Shown piece by piece: positions 1 to 7,952 of a stretch of DNA of 22,305 bases (its first letter is position 1; each line of letters opens with the position of its first letter). The DNA is taken from the NCBI GenBank assembly GCA_002794775.1, contig NBAY01000177.1, positions 1 through 22,305 of the forward strand. The letters run 5' to 3'. This DNA is from Porodaedalea pini. Taxonomy: Eukaryota; Basidiomycota; Agaricomycetes; Hymenochaetales; Hymenochaetaceae. A program made the translations under genes and the position numbers. Below the pieces are notes generated by a model. It was not told the DNA's origin. It searched no databases and saw nothing but the letters and a program-made list of their open reading frames with translations.

Positions 1-2178
1 CTGCTCTCTCTGCGCTTCACCCACTCGTTGCAACACTTCTTCACGCGACGTCCTTACCACTCCACGGTTCAGCCACTTGTCCTTGATGAACACAACATCG
101 TCGTTGTCACCCTTTCCCTCATCATAGCCCGCCTTGCGCGACAGTAGGTCTGCCTTGCCCATCGTCTTCCCCGACTTGTGCTCGAGGTGAAAGTCGAATT
201 CTTCGAGTTCTGTCCGCCAGCGAGCTTGTCGATAACTCAGCTTTTGCGCCGACCTGAAGTACGTGAGGTTGGCGTGATCGGACCAGATCTCGATAGGGTG
301 ACGGGCACCGAGGAGGTATTGTCTCCACTCCTTAAGTGCCGAAACGATCGCGAGCATCTCCTTGTCGTAGATCTCGTAGTTCCGTTCTGCTGGTAGGAGC
401 GCTTCTGACCTGTAGGCGACCACCCTCCACTTGCCTTCCTGTTTCTGCAACAACACGCCTCCGAGTGCGAAGTTCGACGAGTCCGCCTCAACGCGGAAAG
501 GGCCCTCGTCGTTGGCGATGGCCAGGACTGGAGGTGAGCAGAGACGTCGTCTCAGCTCCTCGAACGCTTCCTGCTGTTCGGTCTCCCATACCCAGTCCTT
601 CTTGCCTGTCAGCGACGTCAGCGGGTGGACCACCTTGCTGTAGTCCTTGATGAATCGTCTCAGCCAGTTGCCCATGCCGAGGAACTGCTGCAGTTGCTTG
701 AGGTTCTGCGGGACTGGCCAGTCTGCGATTGCCCTTGTTTTCGCTGGGTCAGCTCTGATCTCGCCATTGCCGACGATGTGTCCGAGGTACTTCACAGTCT
801 TAGCATCGAACTCGCATTTTTCTGGCTTTAGGTACAGGCCATTTTCACGCAAGATCTGGAGTACACGCCTTGACGTCTCGACGTGTTCCTCAAGAGTTTG
901 CGAAAGGATGAGGATGTCGTCGAGATAGACGATGATCAAGTTGTCGTAGATCAGTCCCTTGAAGATGTGGTTGACAAAGGCCTGGAACGTTGCCGGGGCA
1001 TTACAAAGACCAAAGAACATGACCGTTGGTTCAAAGAGGCCCATGTTCGTGCGAAACGCTGCCTTCCATTCGTCGCCTTCGCGGATCCGGATATTGTAGT
1101 ACCCCCAGCGAAGGTCAAGCTTAGTGATGTACTTCGCTTTCTTGACCTTGTCGACAAGTTCGTCGATGAGAGGGAGGGGATACTTGTTCTTGATCGTACC
1201 ATCATTGAGCTTACGGTAATCCTGGATCGGGCGTAGCGATTTGTCGGCCTTCTTAATGAAGAAGAAGGGCGACGCCATGGGTGATATCGACCGTCGGATG
1301 CGACCAGACTTCAAGTTCTCTTCGAGGAAGTCCTTTAGCGATTGTTGCTCAGTTGGCGTGAGCGGGTAGATTTTGCAATCGCTAGGTTTGAAGTCGGGTT
1401 TCAAGTCGATGACGTGGTCCCAGGGTCGATGCTCCGGCAGCTTTTCGAAGCCTTTCTCGCTGAAGACGTCGGCGTAGTCGTTGAGATATGCGGGCCAGGA
1501 CTCCTTGTCCATTCGCACCTCTCTCATCCTCCTCGTTTCTTCCGCTGCTCTCCACACCTTCTGCATTCCTTCTTCCACGCCTTTTTCTACCACACATTCG
1601 CTCGGGCAACGCGTAAAGTCGAGTGTTCCCGTCTTCCAGTCGACTTCCGGGTTGTGTCGACGAAGCCAGTCGTATCCTAGAAAGATGTTGGACGATGCCA
1701 GCGAGGTTACTGCTAGGACGATCTGTTCTTTATGGTGACCGATCGTAAGTTCGACGTCGACGTACTCCTTGATCAATCCGGCTTCATTGTGTGTGCCGTC
1801 GGCATTGAGTACCGCAAGGGGTCGGATATAACGCTTCGTCTCCAGTCCGTATCGTTCGACGAACCTTACGTCAATGCACGATCCCGTACACCCCGAATCC
1901 ACGAGTGCGTGTGCGTCCACCTCCCTTACTCCACCTTCTACGCTGTGTCCGACGTTCAGGAGAAGGTCCAGCTGGCGTCCGCCAGTTCCTCTCATGAACA
2001 GCTGCTCATACCCTTCACTTTTCTTCACATCGGTGGGGACCTTGTACTCGGGAAAACCATCGACGTCGTTCGTGTTTACGTATTGTACAGACGGTTGGTT
2101 ATATTTTAATGAGTCCAGAGTCGAAGTCCCTTGTTCTTCTCGGTCAGTCGCCCCGATGGCTACGCCTGACCACTCGCA
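1..2178 (-). CDS. pol: Ty3/gypsy pol polyprotein (protease, RT, RNase H), partial
   Basis: This is the polyprotein of LTR element 1. The frame is open from the gag/pol overlap to base 1, about 726 codons with no stop seen on hand translation, so integrase lies beyond the window. An aspartic protease site ALVDSGCTG lies near residue 92. A linker follows, ending in KIYPLTPTEQQ just before the RT. The RT has SPFFFIKKADKSLRP, then GLCNAPATFQ, then the catalytic VYLDD at about 911-930 (residue ~420). The RNase H has EADSSNFALGGVL, YDKEMLAI and WSDHANL. The frame is -1 relative to gag, so expression needs a frameshift; the first codon after the slip is TGC at 2176-2178. Catalytic motifs are intact, in contrast to the decayed copy at 5480-7952, so the element is young and could be active if integrase is also intact. 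Domain assignment is from family motifs. Confidence 0.93.
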
Positions 2179-2184
2179 AAACCC
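2142..2184 (-). promoter_or_regulatory. -1 ribosomal frameshift signal between gag and pol (element 1)
   Basis: On the minus strand the heptamer GGGTTTT (2178-2184) lies in gag register as G GGT TTT, the X XXY YYZ form. A 6-nt spacer GCGAGT follows, then GGTCAG (2166-2171), an 18-nt loop holding the gag stop TAG (2160-2162), and CTGACC (2142-2147), which pairs perfectly with GGTCAG. The -1 frame from the heptamer leads straight into pol. The heptamer also sits in the loop of a second possible hairpin, CTCGCA/TGCGAG (2173-2178 and 2185-2190). Heptamer type and spacing follow established -1 frameshift rules; use in vivo is inferred. Confidence 0.75.
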
Positions 2185-3239
2185 TGCGAGTCGACGACCT
2201 CTTCGTCATTCTCTTCTTCCTCCACATAGTCCTCCACCGTCGACCTCCGAGTGTCTACGACTTCCTCGAAGGCCGACTCCTTCATCGCTCCGAGCTCGTC
2301 AGCGAGGATGCGGCGTTCGCCGGGGGCCATCAGTTCCAGCATGCGCTGGATGATCGGCTTTCCCTGCGGGCACTTGTCCTTGAAATGGCCCAGCCCGCCG
2401 CAGATCCAGCACGCGCGTCGTCGTTGCGCCTCGTTCATCGAGACGTCCATGGGTTGACCAGCGCCTCCGAAAGTGACGCCGGTCGCGTCGCGTCTGTCGA
2501 CGTGAGGGGCCGCTACCTGACGGCGAGCCGGGGGTCCTTGTTGTTGCTGACGAGGTTGAGGTATAAACGGACGGCCTCGTTGGATCGCGCGGATCTGCTG
2601 TTCGCCGCGATCGATCTCGATAGCCTTGTTTTTCCATGCCTCATACGTTGTCGGCACGGGCGTCGACCTCAGCACTCCGCGGACTACCTCGATGTTCATT
2701 GCTCGCTTAAGGCGATCGCAGATGACGCTGTCGTCCTTCAGTTCCGCCCGCTTGATAATGACGTCGAGTTGCTGGAAGAACTTATCCGCGGTGAGGTCCT
2801 TCTGAACCTTCTCCCGGAATTCCTTCAGCGCCGCCTCCTTACGATTCGGGTCGTCGAACGAGGCATCGAGTCGTTCCTGGAATCTCTCCCAGCTGTCGGT
2901 GAAGGTGACGATTCCCGACGTTGTCGACTCCTCGACGTAGTTCTGCGCCCACGTCGCCGCGTTACCACCCTTCAGGTAGGAGAGAGCTACATAGATCTTA
3001 CTCTCCGATGTAGGGTATCGGTTCGGGTTCGCGGATACAAAAAGAAGGACTTCTCGTCTGAAGTCGAGGTAATCGTCGCCACCAGTGAATTCACGTGGTC
3101 GGGCGACGTCTATGTTGGGGGTCGGGGGGTTAGCGGCCGCGACCGGTGCAGGGGCGTTGTTCGCCTGATGGGCGAAGGCATTCGCAACGATGGCCGCGAT
3201 CTGCGCCATTTGCTGTTGGCTGAAACCTTCTGCTGACAT
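2160..3239 (-). CDS. gag: Ty3/gypsy gag with CCHC zinc knuckle (element 1)
   Basis: A 359-aa capsid/nucleocapsid protein that forms the retrotransposon particle and packages its RNA. The N-terminus (MSAEGFSQQQMAQIAAIVANA) leads into a Retrotrans_gag-type region with PREFTGGDDYLDF, SKIYVALSYLKGGNAATWAQNY and a helical charged stretch around residues 140-190. A zinc knuckle CWICGGLGHFKDKC (CX2CX4HX4C) lies near residue 281. The C-terminus is acidic (EEEENDEEVVDSQGFASGQA). The start ATG at 3237-3239 is only 18 nt from the LTR edge, and the decayed copy keeps the same start. The stop at 2160-2162 lies inside the frameshift hairpin. No internal stop was seen. The longer antisense frame over the same bases is a shadow. 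Confidence 0.93.
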   Translation of the reverse strand: MSAEGFSQQQMAQIAAIVANAFAHQANNAPAPVAAANPPTPNIDVARPREFTGGDDYLDFRREVLLFVSANPNRYPTSESKIYVALSYLKGGNAATWAQNYVEESTTSGIVTFTDSWERFQERLDASFDDPNRKEAALKEFREKVQKDLTADKFFQQLDVIIKRAELKDDSVICDRLKRAMNIEVVRGVLRSTPVPTTYEAWKNKAIEIDRGEQQIRAIQRGRPFIPQPRQQQQGPPARRQVAAPHVDRRDATGVTFGGAGQPMDVSMNEAQRRRACWICGGLGHFKDKCPQGKPIIQRMLELMAPGERRILADELGAMKESAFEEVVDTRRSTVEDYVEEEENDEEVVDSQGFASGQA

Positions 3240-3257
3240 CGCGGGTTCGGGTGCGGG
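3240..3257 (-). other. Very short leader / presumed primer-binding region of element 1
   Basis: Only 18 bases separate the LTR edge (TCGACA on the minus strand) from the gag ATG. Reading from the LTR on the minus strand they begin CCCGCACCCG. They do not begin with TGG, the usual start of a primer-binding site copied from a tRNA CCA end. The primer is therefore unclear: the LTR edge could lie a few bases away, the site could match an internal or half tRNA, or the element could self-prime. Confidence 0.4.
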
Positions 3258-4370
3258 TGTCGAAGGTTCTGGGGGAGTCGGCGGTGAGGGGTCTCTGTTG
3301 GTCTCGCGGTAAGGACCTGGGGTCGGTGGTAGGTTGACCGTAGATGTTGACGGTGCGGGTGACGACGGAGCGGCTGGGGGCCACCTTGCTCTCCTTCCTC
3401 GTTCGTCTGATGAATACCAGCTGCGCCTGATTTCACTCCACCAGATGTCGTGAGTGACGCCGCTATTATTGGTCGCGACGTAGCCTGGTCGGTCTGGATC
3501 CCAACGGGCTGAAGCAGGAAGGGCCCGTTGCTGTTCGTTGGTGAGATCTATCTTGACGTTGGCGGAGGGACAGGGATCGGTTGCGCGTTCGATCCGGGGT
3601 TACGCCAACGTTGAGCGGGTTCGTCAGCGAAGTTTATGACCAAACGGAAGAAGGCGGCCGAGATCACAATCGACAGCGACGTCGATGACTGTACACGGTG
3701 TGTTACCCACGTCCAGGTCAGATGGTTCCTCCACCAGAGGGAGAGGCGGAGAGCCAGGGTCGGGAAAAGTCGGGTGTTTAGTTTACGTAACACACGAACG
3801 TCCGAAAACGTCCGGGCAGGGTTGAGAGTTGTCGTTTAGGGGGTTTACACGTCAAGTCCATTGAGGGGAGCGCTCCTCTAGACCGAGTGAAGGCGAGTCG
3901 ACAGCGACGACGTACGCTGGGGATGAGCCTGGGTGGGGTTCTGCTTTTATGTTAGGCGGGAGTCCGGGAGACGACTCGGACTGGGCAGGCCTCGGCTGAC
4001 TGTCGTCTGGGACGTGCTATACTCGAGCGTAGACTCGGGACACGCTTACTCAGGCTAGGTCGTCGCGGAGGTAAGAGGATTAATACAAGTCTAAACTAAT
4101 ACAAGGGGGACGAGTCTCACCTAGGTCGTCGCGGAGGTAAGAGGAAAAGCAGAACAAGGAGTTCATGCGATTCCTAAGACCTTATATAGTGACGACCGTG
4201 AGACTATATTACCTAACATTACATAATGAGTGGGAATGGAACGAATGAAGGCAGTGTGGGAATGATTGTGTAAGATGGGTAAATATAATGAGAAGGTGTT
4301 AGGCGGTTAAAAGAAAGGAAATAGTAAAAAAGGAATTTTAAGGGAAAGGATGAAAGTTCGAGTCCTAACA
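3258..4370 (-). repeat. LTR A, 5' LTR of element 1
   Basis: A 1113-bp repeat. On the plus strand it begins TGTCGAAGG and ends CCTAACA, so on the element strand it reads TGTTAG...TCGACA, the usual TG...CA form. It is repeated almost base for base at 4374-5479 and more loosely at 9919-11052. It carries a TATA box, a 24-bp internal direct repeat beginning ctaggtcgtcg (4055-4078 and 4121-4144), a GGAGCGCTCC palindrome near 3867, and a hairpin-forming pair AGACGAC/GTCGTCT (3969-3975 and 4002-4008). The boundary next to gag is uncertain by about 3 bp, because GGG precedes all three copies. Confidence 0.88.
4181..4189 (-). promoter_or_regulatory. TATA box of LTR A
   Basis: CTATATAAG on the minus strand, roughly 180 bp inside the 5' edge of the LTR. 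It is positioned to start transcription toward gag and is conserved at the equivalent place in LTR B and LTR C. The transcription start is not determined. Confidence 0.6.
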
Positions 4371-4373
4371 GGG

Positions 4374-5479
4374 TGTCGAAGGTTCTGGAGGAGTTGGCGG
4401 CGAGGGGTCTCTGTTGGTTTCGCGGTAAGGGCCTGGGGTCGGTGGTAGGTTGACCGTAGTCGTTGACGGTGCAGGTGACGACGGAGCGGCTGGAGGCCAC
4501 CTTGCTCTCCTTCCTCGTTCGTCTGATGAATACCAGCTGCGCCGGATTTCACTCCACCAGATGTCGTGAGTGACGCCACTATTATTAGTCGCGACGTAGC
4601 CTGGTCGGTCTGGATCCCAACGGGCTGAAGCAGGAAGGGCCCGTTGCTGTTCGTCGGTGAGATCTATCTTGACGTTGGCGGAGGGACAGGGATCGGTTGC
4701 GTGTTCGATCCGGGGTTATGCCAACGTTGAGCGGGTTCGTCAGCGAAGTTGATGACCAAACGGAAGGAGGCGGCCGAGATCACAATCGACAACGACGTCG
4801 ACGACTGTACACGGTGTGTTACCCACGTCCAGGTCAGATGGTTCCTCCACCAGATGGAGAGGCGGAGAGCCAGGGTCGGAAAAGGTCGGGTGTAGGTTTA
4901 TGTAATACACGAACGTTCGGAAACGTCCGGGCAGGGTTAAGGGTTGTCGTTTAGGGGGTTTACACGTCGAGTCCGTCGAGGGGAGCGCTCCTCTAGACTG
5001 AGTGAAGGCGAGTCGACAGCGACGACGTACGCTGGGGATGAGCCTGGGTGGGGTTCTGCTTTTATGTTAGGCGGGAGTCCGGGAGACGACTCGAACTGGG
5101 CAGGCCTCGGCTGACTGTCGTCTGGGACGTGCTATACTCGAGCGTAGACTCGGGACACGCTTACTCAGGCTAGGTCGTCGCGGAGGTAAGAGGATTAATA
5201 CAAGTCTAAACTAATACAAGGGGGACGAGTCTCACCTAGGTCGTCGCGGAGGTAAGAGGAAAAGCAGAACAAGGAGTTCATGCGATTCCTGAGACCTTAT
5301 ATAGCGACGACCGTGAGACTATATTACTTAACATTACATAACGAGTGGGAATGGAACGAATGAAGGTAGTGTGGGAATGATTGTGTAAGATGGGTAAATA
5401 TAATGAAAAGGACGAATATAATAAAGGAAATGGTAAAAGGGAAAATAAAGGAAAAAAGGTGAAAGTTCAGGTTCTAACA
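4374..5479 (-). repeat. LTR B, tandem copy behind LTR A
   Basis: A 1106-bp LTR in the same orientation as LTR A, separated from it only by GGG (4371-4373). By eye the two differ at only a few percent of positions, plus a small indel near the element-strand 5' end (around 4290-4340 against 5400-5450). Its outer side abuts element 2 pol sequence directly at 5480. Its two flanks (GGG and CTCCT) do not match, so it is not an independent solo-LTR insertion. Confidence 0.85.
5296..5304 (-). promoter_or_regulatory. TATA box of LTR B
   Basis: CTATATAAG on the minus strand, at the same place as in LTR A. Confidence 0.5.
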
Positions 5480-6262
5480 CTCCTATACCCAGTCCTTCTT
5501 GCCTGTCAGCGACGTCAACAGGTGGACTATCTTGCTGTAATCCTTGATGAACCGTCGCAGCCAGTTGCCCATGCCGAGGAACTGTTGCAGCTGTTTGACG
5601 TTTCGTAGGACAGGCCAGTCTGCGATTGCTTCCATCTTTGCTGGGTCTGCTCTGATCTCACCATTGCCGACAATGTGGCTGAGGTACTTTACTACCTTGG
5701 CATTGAACTCGCACTTCTCCGGTTTCAGGTACAGGCCGTTCTCTCGCAAGATCTGAAGGATGCGCCTCGACGTCTCAATATGTTCCTCAAGAGTTTGCGA
5801 GAGAATCAGTATGTCGTCGAGGTAGACGATGATCAAGTTATCATAGATCAGTCCTTTGAAGATGTGGTTGACAAAGGTCTGGAACATCGCCAGTGCATTG
5901 CAAAGACCAAAAAACATGACTGTCAGTTCGAAGAGACCCATGTTTGTGCAGAACGCTGCCTTCCACTCATCTCCTTTATGGATCCAGATGTTGTAGTATC
6001 CCCAGTGAAGGTCGAGCTTGGTGATGAACTTTGCCTTCTTGACCTTATCAACAAGTTCGTCGATGAGGGGGAGAGGGTACTTGTTCTTGATCATACCCTC
6101 GTTAAGCTTCTGGTAGTCCTGAATTGGGCGTAGAGACTTGTCAGCCTTCTTGATGAAGAAAAAGGGGGATGCCATCAGTGAGATCGACTTTCATATGCGA
6201 CCCAACTTCAAGTTCTCTTTGAGGAAGTCCTTCAGCAATTGCTGTTCCGTTGGTGTCAACGG
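5480..6262 (-). pseudogene. Element 2 pol, reverse transcriptase fragment
   Basis: The RT part of a second copy of the same Ty3/gypsy family. The stretch 5483-6175 still reads from MASPFFFIKKADKSLRP through IVYLDDILILSQ to TGKKDWV, where it stops at the edge of LTR B. The RNase H and integrase parts are missing here and presumably lie left of the window. Compared with element 1 it has a nonsense TGA (6191-6193) where element 1 has CGA. It also has a cluster of missense changes: GLCNALAMFQ for GLCNAPATFQ, and Arg to His, Trp and Cys in the preceding stretch. These are what C-to-T transitions would produce. Its upstream edge at 6259-6262 is the target duplication of the inserted repeat D1. It is not functional. 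Confidence 0.9.
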
Positions 6263-7159
6263 TGTAGATCCTGCGTATGGGTTGTTTAGGATCGGTAGTT
6301 CATTTGGGGATGTGTTTCCATTGAGTTTTGCAGTAAATATATGCTCAGTATGAGTGCAGGAAAAACCTGGTACACGTCAGTACGCGTTGGTACGTGTCAG
6401 TATGCATCGGTACATGTTGGTACGTGTCAATACTGTAAAGTGCTCCGGACCTGAAGTGAGTGTCGGTGCAGAGCTGGAACGAGTGGGATATCAACTCCGG
6501 TACGAGACAATAGCAATAGCAGAGATGAGAAGGAGAACAAGACAAGAGATGAGACTGAAGACGAGGTTGCCACAAAACTAACTGTTGCGGAGACTGACTG
6601 CACACATGGAAGCTGCCCTATCTGAGGGGAACTCTGCGGTAGTATTTTTCTCCCCTTGCTACCTACGACAGGGAAGTCCCTAAATACAAGGTGCAAGAGA
6701 TCTATCTACAGGAAAATTATTCCAAAGTGAGTATAATGTGCATACCAGGTGAAACATAGAGCGTCGGAGAGAAAACATTTGGAATGTAAGAGAAACATAG
6801 AAAATCAAAAGAAAACCTGTCCATGTGACAACTTCCCCATTTGCATCAGTCCATCATCCGGTCATATCGCAGCTCCACCAGAACTGAGATCCTCCAATCG
6901 GTGAGTTGTCACCCATCATCGGGCAGATCTCCGGTACGCATCCCAACTGACTCCGATGACATAAGCTTTCCAGTATGTCCCGAATTGCCAGGGGGATCTT
7001 CATAGTGATCTGCTGATGTGATGTCGGGCAAATCATCCTGTGTCTGGTATGTGTCGGGCAAACCATTCTGAGTCCGGTACGCGTCAATACTTGTTGGAAC
7101 ATGTGATGGATGGCCTCTAGAGGGATCTGCAGTGGTTGGCCACTCGTCGGAACTCTACA
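6263..7159. mobile_element. Repeat D1, probable solo LTR of a second family
   Basis: An 897-bp insertion inside element 2 pol, at the KIYPL codons. On the plus strand it begins TGTAGATCC and ends ACTCTACA, so the ends form a TGTAGA/TCTACA inverted repeat. It is flanked by ACGG (6259-6262) and ATGG (7160-7163), a 4-bp target duplication with one transition. Deleting it and one duplicate restores the pol alignment to element 1 exactly. A second copy lies at 9022-9907. There is no coding sequence. The form fits a solo LTR; the parent element and orientation are unknown. Confidence 0.8.
6371..6430. repeat. 10-bp tandem repeat inside D1
   Basis: Six degenerate 10-bp units of the form TACRYGTYRG in exact 10-bp register. 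The D2 copy has five units at the matching place. Similar GGTACGNGTC words recur near the other end of the repeat (about 7045-7090). Confidence 0.75.
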
Positions 7160-7952
7160 ATGGGTAGATCTTGCAGTTGCTAGGCTTAAAGTTGGGTTTT
7201 AAGTCGATGATGTGATCCCAGGGTCTATGTTCCGGTAGTTTTTTGAAGCCTTTTTCGCTGAAGACGTCGGCAAAGTCGTTGAGGTATGCGGGCCAGGACG
7301 CCTTGTCCATTCGCACCTCTCTCACCCTCCTCATCTCCTCCACAACCTCCTTCTCGATCATGCACTCCTCCGGGCAACAGGTGAATTCAATCAAACCTGT
7401 CTTCCAGTCAACCTCTGGGTTGTGGCATCAAAGCCAGTCGTAGCCCAGGAAGATGTTTGATGATGCCAGGGATGTCACCGCAAGGACGATCTTTTACTTG
7501 TGATGTCCAATCATTAGTTCAACATCAACGTACTTCTCAATCAGACCGGCCTCATTGTGTGTGCCATCTGCATTGAGCACCACAAGGGGTCTGATGTAGT
7601 GTTTGGTTTCCAACCCATAGCGTTCAATGAACCTTATGTCAATGCATGATCCCGTACACCCCGAATCCACAAGTGCATGCACATCTACCTCCCTCATCTC
7701 ACCCTCCACGCTATGTCCGATGTTCAGGAGGAGGTCCAGCTGGCGTCTGCCAGTTCCCCTCATGAACAGCTGCTCGTACTTGCCTTCCTTATTCACACCG
7801 GTGGGGACCTCGTAATTGGGAGAACCATCAATGTCATTTGCATCTATGTATTGTACAGATGGTTGGTTATATTTTAGCGAGTCCAGATTCGAAGTCCCTT
7901 GTTCTACTCGGTCAGTTGCCCCGATGGCTACGCCTGACCACTCGCAAAACCC
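7160..7952 (-). pseudogene. Element 2 pol, protease and linker fragment
   Basis: The start of element 2 pol, in the -1 frame from its gag. It runs through GVAIGATDR, the protease site ALVDSGCTGSCID (about 7650-7690) and GLIEKYVDVELMIGHHK, then hits TAA (7494-7496). The same frame continues past it (IVLAVTSLASSNIFLGYDWL) to a TGA at 7428-7430, then reads on to NFKPSNCKIYPL, where repeat D1 interrupts it. Element 1 has sense codons at both stops. The order and spacing match element 1 throughout, so this is a decayed copy and not a separate gene. Confidence 0.88.
7910..7952 (-). promoter_or_regulatory. Frameshift signal retained in decayed element 2
   Basis: The same arrangement as in element 1: GGGTTTT (7946-7952) in gag register, spacer GCGAGT, stem GGTCAG (7934-7939) with CTGACC (7910-7915), and an 18-nt loop containing the gag TAG (7928-7930). 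The loop has one base changed; the heptamer, spacer and both stem arms are unchanged. Confidence 0.65.

Noticed and set aside
2109..3236. 375-codon plus-strand open frame
   Set aside because: It lies antisense to the well-supported gag, in a GC-rich codon context that opens the opposite strand; its translation has no family resemblance.
4371..4373. GGG as a target-site duplication of LTR B
   Set aside because: The other flank of LTR B is CTCCT, so it is not a duplication.
6371..6430. CRISPR-like array
   Set aside because: The 10-bp units are directly adjacent with no spacers; this is a minisatellite in a fungal LTR.
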